This document shows positions 6,926-9,584 of a stretch of DNA of 9,584 nucleotides, piece after piece (position 1 is the stretch's first letter; each line of letters begins with the position of its first letter). The stretch is from Anaerolineae bacterium. Lineage in GTDB: Bacteria > Chloroflexota > Anaerolineae > CG2-30-64-16. A program made the position numbers and the translations under genes. Location of the stretch: assembly GCA_025454565.1 (NCBI GenBank), contig JALOOE010000171.1, forward strand, positions 1-9,584. Reading direction: 5' to 3'. The notes beneath the pieces were generated by a model that searched no databases, was not told where the DNA came from, and was given only the letters and a program-made list of their open reading frames with translations.

Positions 6926-7696
6926 ATGCCTAAAATTGCCATCACAGGAAAGGGCGGTGTCGGCAAGACCACGCTGACCGCTCTGCTTTCTTATATCTAC
7001 ACTCAGCGGGGACAGGACGTTATCGCCATCGACGCCGATCCGGCCGGCAACCTGGGGCTGGCCTTCGGGCTGCCCGCAAACCTGGATGCCAGGCTGCAGC
7101 CGATCGCTGAAATGGAGGATCTCATCTACGAGCGCACCGGCGCCCAGAAGGGCACCATCGGCGGTGTGTTCCGGCTGAATCCGAAGGTGGACGATATCCC
7201 CGAAAGTTTCAGCGTCAGGCATCGCGGTGTGCGCTTGTTGCGCCTGGGCACCGTGCGCGGCGGTGGCGCCGGCTGCATCTGTCCGGAGAGCGCGCTGCTC
7301 AAGGCGTTGGTGACCCATATGCTGTTGCGGCGCAATCAGACGCTGATTCTGGATATGGAGGCCGGGGTCGAGCATCTGGGGCGCGGTACGGCGGGCGCGG
7401 TGGATGCTTTCATCATCGTTGTCGAGCCGGGCCTGCGCAGCCTGGGCACCGCCGAGCAGATTCACGCTCTGGCTGCGGAGATCGGCATCAAGCAGTTCTA
7501 TCTGGTGGCCAATAAATCGCGCGGCCCCCAAGATGACGAGTTTGTCCGCCAACATGCCGCCGGCTTGCCCTTCTTGGGCAGCTTGCCGTTTTCATCGGCA
7601 GCGGTGACCGCGGATCAGGCAGGGGTGGCGGTGTTCGACGAGGCGTCCGAGCTTGTGGCCGCGGCAGCGCGTATCGCCGACCACCTTGCCGCGTGA
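6926..7696 (+). CDS. cooC: CooC-type ATPase, nickel-insertion accessory protein of carbon monoxide dehydrogenase
   Basis: The protein has 256 residues, a normal CooC length. It is a SIMIBI-class (MinD/NifH-like) dimeric ATPase that helps load nickel into the C-cluster of CODH. It begins MPKIAITGKGGVGKTT, a deviant Walker A loop with signature Lys K9 and catalytic-loop K14. IDADPAGNLG (35-44) is the switch I region. GCIC gives the CxC pair C117/C119, which in characterised CooC proteins binds Ni or Zn between the two subunits. DMEAGVEHLGRGT (143-155) and VVEPG follow as in the family. ATG at 6926 is preceded by AAGGAGG (6916-6922), unusually close at 3 nt. The open frame extends 49 codons further up, but that part is Cys-rich, unrelated and spans the promoter candidate. 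The next gene starts 27 nt after the stop. No CODH gene (cooS/acsA) lies in the window. Confidence 0.9.
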   Translation: MPKIAITGKGGVGKTTLTALLSYIYTQRGQDVIAIDADPAGNLGLAFGLPANLDARLQPIAEMEDLIYERTGAQKGTIGGVFRLNPKVDDIPESFSVRHRGVRLLRLGTVRGGGAGCICPESALLKALVTHMLLRRNQTLILDMEAGVEHLGRGTAGAVDAFIIVVEPGLRSLGTAEQIHALAAEIGIKQFYLVANKSRGPQDDEFVRQHAAGLPFLGSLPFSSAAVTADQAGVAVFDEASELVAAAARIADHLAA

Positions 7697-7723
7697 ACGG
7701 CTGAGAGGAGGAAAGCTTCACCG

Positions 7724-8683
7724 ATGGCCGAACCGAATCATCTCAGTGGCGCCACAGACACACCGATCTACACCATCAAAACGGTTGTCCAGCAAACCGG
7801 CATCACCCCGGCGACATTGCGCGCCTGGGAGCGGCGCTACGGCGTGCTGTCGCCGGGCCGGAGCGATGGGGGATATCGCCTCTATTCGGAACGCGACATC
7901 GCGATCCTTCGTTGGCTGAAGACCCAAGTGGAGGCAGGGGTCGCAATCAGCAGCGCGGTGACGTTGCTCGACTTGCAGCACCGGGCCGGCGAACAGCCCG
8001 AGAAGGATATCCTCTCGATGCTTCCTGCCGGTCGGGAGCCTGCCGCGGGGCCGCGCAACGCGCCCGCGGTGATCGAGGCGCTTCTGGTCGCGCTTTTGGC
8101 CTTCCACGAGGGGGAAGCGGAAGCGGTCCTGGCCGAAGCATTCGCGCTCTACCCCGTGGAGAGCGTGGCCGAGGACATCATCACGCCGGTGCTGGTGGAG
8201 ATCGGTGAACGCTGGCATCGCGGCGACGCGTCGATCGTGCAAGAGCACTTCGCGACGGCGTTCTTGCGCCGCCGCCTATCAACGCTCTTCCACGCCTACG
8301 ATCAACCCGCCACGGGCCCCCTCGCCATCACCGGCTCGGCCCCCGGCGAGTGGCACGATGTCGGTATCCTGCTGGTCTCGCTGACCCTGCGCAGGCATGG
8401 TTGGCGGGTGATCTATCTGGGCCAGAATGTGCCGGTCTCGCAACTGATCCAAGAAGCTAAGTCGCTTGCCCCTGATCTGGTCTGTTTTTCAGCAACAACG
8501 GCCGATAATGTCGGCGGGCTCCTGGAACTGTCCCATGCCATCGATGCTCTGCCAGAACCCAGGCCGCGCCTGGCACTCGGCGGTCGGATCATGAATACGC
8601 ATGAGGAATTGCGGGCGCGCTTCCCACACGCCTTCATCGGTGCATCTGCCCGGGAACTGATCGCGTTCTTGGGTCAACCCTAG
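7724..8683 (+). CDS. CarH-like MerR-family regulator with cobalamin-binding domain (copy 1)
   Basis: The protein has 319 residues. An N-terminal MerR winged helix-turn-helix (about 15-80) includes TLRAWERRYGVLSP and GYRLYSERDIA. After a linker comes a four-helix cap domain with the motif W-x9-EH (W164, E174, H175), with H165 next to the Trp. A Rossmann B12-binding domain (about 200-318) has EWHDVG with H211 as the likely lower cobalt ligand, followed by YLGQNVP and ALGGR. In CarH photoreceptors the Trp and EH pack against the adenosyl group of coenzyme B12, and the two His positions ligate cobalt after light. All are present, so light- and B12-controlled repression is a reasonable inference; some relatives respond to B12 alone. 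GAGGAGG lies 12 nt before the ATG (long spacing). The gene is probably co-transcribed with cooC and is followed by a terminator. Confidence 0.88.
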   Translation: MAEPNHLSGATDTPIYTIKTVVQQTGITPATLRAWERRYGVLSPGRSDGGYRLYSERDIAILRWLKTQVEAGVAISSAVTLLDLQHRAGEQPEKDILSMLPAGREPAAGPRNAPAVIEALLVALLAFHEGEAEAVLAEAFALYPVESVAEDIITPVLVEIGERWHRGDASIVQEHFATAFLRRRLSTLFHAYDQPATGPLAITGSAPGEWHDVGILLVSLTLRRHGWRVIYLGQNVPVSQLIQEAKSLAPDLVCFSATTADNVGGLLELSHAIDALPEPRPRLALGGRIMNTHEELRARFPHAFIGASARELIAFLGQP

Positions 8684-8714
8684 ACTGATCCTGATCCAAC
8701 TGCCGAGCTGCTCG

Positions 8715-8739
8715 GGGGGACGGTAACGTCCCCCTTTTT
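8715..8739 (+). terminator. Rho-independent terminator after the cooC-regulator unit
   Basis: A perfect 8-bp stem (GGGGGACG at 8715-8722 with CGTCCCCC at 8727-8734) closes a GTAA tetraloop of the GNRA class and is followed by five T at 8735-8739. It begins 31 nt after the TAG of the first CarH-like gene. It separates that transcript from the second CarH-like gene, which has its own promoter. Confidence 0.9.
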
Positions 8740-8765
8740 GTTGTCCACGGGCCTTCTGTTTTTAT

Positions 8766-8798
8766 TATACAAAGAATAATCAGACACTTGACAAACTG
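8766..8798 (+). promoter_or_regulatory. Candidate CarH-type operator: three contiguous 11-bp direct repeats
   Basis: Three units stand head to tail without gaps: TATACAAAGAA (8766-8776), TAATCAGACAC (8777-8787) and TTGACAAACTG (8788-8798). Units 1 and 3 fit TnnACA exactly; unit 2 differs at one position (TnnTCA). The last unit contains the -35 hexamer TTGACA. As I recall it, the characterised operator of Thermus CarH has three 11-bp direct repeats of the form TnnACA overlapping the -35, bound by a CarH tetramer. The match in unit length, number, phase and promoter overlap makes this a likely autoregulatory site. The next 11-mers upstream and downstream do not match. Confidence 0.65.
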
Positions 8799-8854
8799 CG
8801 TATTCCGTGATATGATTCCTGCATCTTGATAGGTATTGTTGAGACAGTGACAAA
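8782..8854 (+). repeat. Repeated AGACA-TGACAAA motif in promoter and leader
   Basis: AGACACTTGACAAA (8782-8795) recurs as AGACAGTGACAAA (8842-8854), identical except for one base change and one deleted base. The first copy spans the -35; the second lies in the predicted 5' leader, just before the start region of the second CarH-like gene. The copies are 59-60 bp apart. It could be a secondary binding site, but the second copy does not fit TnnACA. Confidence 0.3.
8788..8816 (+). promoter_or_regulatory. Strong sigma-70-type promoter of the second CarH-like gene
   Basis: A perfect -35 TTGACA (8788-8793), a 17-nt spacer and a -10 TATGAT (8811-8816, 5 of 6 to consensus) give the best promoter in the window. 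Transcription would start near 8823, leaving a leader of about 48 nt. The flanks (8751-8870) are much AT-richer than the coding DNA. The -35 is embedded in the third operator repeat, so a bound repressor would block polymerase directly. Confidence 0.85.
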
Positions 8855-8870
8855 AGGCAGAAGATAAGCG

Positions 8871-9584
8871 ATGGGACAACTCAACTCGGCAGGGGTTCGA
8901 CCAGATCTGGACGGGCAACCGGTCTACAACATCAAGGCGGTGGTTGCGGCTACGGGTCTGCCGGCGGCGACATTGCGGGCGTGGGAGCGACGCTATAGCG
9001 CCCTGTCGCCCACCCGGAACGGCAAGGGCTATCGCCTCTACACGAGTCAGGACATCGCCGTGCTGCGGTGGTTGAAAGCCCGGACCGATGAGGGCATGAG
9101 CATCAGCCAGGCGATCGAACTCATGGCGCAGCGCCGGAAATCGGTCGGGCCGCAGCCGACCGCCTCGCACGCGGATCCTCTTGTTGAGGCTCACGGACAG
9201 GGCATCCTGGTGAGCCGGCAGGCGCTCCTCGATGCGCTGGTTCAGTTTGACGAAGCGGAAGCGGATCGCGTGATCAGCGAAGCCTATGCCATGTACGGGC
9301 CGGAGGCAGTCGGTGAGCGGTTGATCGCGCCGGTGTTGGTGCAGGTCGGCGAACGCTGGCATCGCGGCAAGGTCACAGTGGCCATGGAGCACTTTGCCAG
9401 CAACTATTTACGACGCAAGCTGGACGCACTCATCAACGCCTCGCCACAACACGAGGCGGGACCGCTCGTCATCCTCGGGTGCGCACCGAATGATTGGCAT
9501 GAGATGGGTCTGTTGCTCTTTTATCTGGTTCTGCGGCGGCGAAGTTTCAACGTGCTGTATCTGGGACAGAATGTGCCGGTCGAG
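8871..9584 (+). CDS. CarH-like MerR-family regulator with cobalamin-binding domain (copy 2, 3' truncated by window)
   Basis: 238 residues are visible and the frame stays open at the edge; about 80 more would be expected from copy 1. The MerR domain (about 18-82) is close to copy 1 (TLRAWERRYSALSP, GYRLYTSQDIA), while its wing (RNGKG against RSDGG) and linker differ. The cap domain has W163, H164, E173 and H174 (W-x9-EH), and the B12 domain has DWHEMG with H210 and YLGQNVP. All positions used by CarH for adenosylcobalamin and light sensing are therefore retained. ATG at 8871 is the first possible start, since an in-frame TAA lies at 8865-8867. The ribosome site is weak (AAAAGG about 13 nt upstream). 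Its promoter carries a CarH-type operator, so negative autoregulation released by light is the simplest model; its other targets lie outside the window. Confidence 0.88.
   Translation, partial: MGQLNSAGVRPDLDGQPVYNIKAVVAATGLPAATLRAWERRYSALSPTRNGKGYRLYTSQDIAVLRWLKARTDEGMSISQAIELMAQRRKSVGPQPTASHADPLVEAHGQGILVSRQALLDALVQFDEAEADRVISEAYAMYGPEAVGERLIAPVLVQVGERWHRGKVTVAMEHFASNYLRRKLDALINASPQHEAGPLVILGCAPNDWHEMGLLLFYLVLRRRSFNVLYLGQNVPVE

Noticed and set aside
8847..8867. A six-codon GTG-started leader peptide ahead of the second CarH-like gene
   Set aside because: There is no ribosome site and no attenuator-like structure after it; a frame this short occurs by chance.
1..9584. tRNA, rRNA, CRISPR array, insertion sequence or prophage signals
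   Set aside because: I saw no cloverleaf, no regularly spaced repeats, no transposase or integrase motif and no terminal inverted repeats with target duplication.

Overview
The window is GC-rich DNA with short intergenic gaps and Shine-Dalgarno-led genes. It is most likely from the chromosome of a Chloroflexota (Chloroflexia/Anaerolineae-type) bacterium. This is inferred from the mix of genes (paired ADP-glucose pyrophosphorylases, an orphan CooC ATPase, tandem MerR/B12-binding regulators of the kind common in that phylum) and from GC bias. No marker gene is present to prove it.

Layout. (1) Positions 1-1081, plus strand: the last 27 codons of an unidentified protein, then, after 4 nt, a complete membrane acyltransferase of the heparan-alpha-glucosaminide N-acetyltransferase type. 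(2) 1082-1199: a convergent gap bracketed by an 11-bp inverted repeat. (3) 1200-3726, minus strand: two tandem glucose-1-phosphate adenylyltransferase genes 13 nt apart. The promoter-proximal copy has an intact active site. The second has lost the Arg and Lys of the nucleotide-binding loop and looks like a regulatory GlgD / plant large-subunit analogue. (4) 3837-6686, minus strand: a complete P-type II cation ATPase, probably Ca2+ or Mn2+ efflux, with a rewired ion site I. (5) 6687-6925: a divergent promoter region, AT-richer than its surroundings. (6) 6926-8683, plus strand: cooC (nickel-insertion ATPase of carbon monoxide dehydrogenase) followed after 27 nt by a CarH-like MerR/cobalamin regulator, ending at a clear rho-independent terminator. 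(7) 8740-9584: a second CarH-like gene with its own near-consensus promoter, cut by the window end.

How the parts relate. The glg pair would supply ADP-glucose for glycogen synthesis, probably as a mixed catalytic/regulatory tetramer. Both CarH-like proteins keep the full set of residues used by the adenosylcobalamin photoreceptor CarH. Upstream of the second one are three contiguous 11-bp direct repeats whose last unit contains the -35 hexamer, the architecture known for CarH operators. This predicts light- and B12-dependent autoregulation. Co-transcription of one such regulator with a nickel-enzyme maturation ATPase, with no CODH gene in view, is the most unusual arrangement here.
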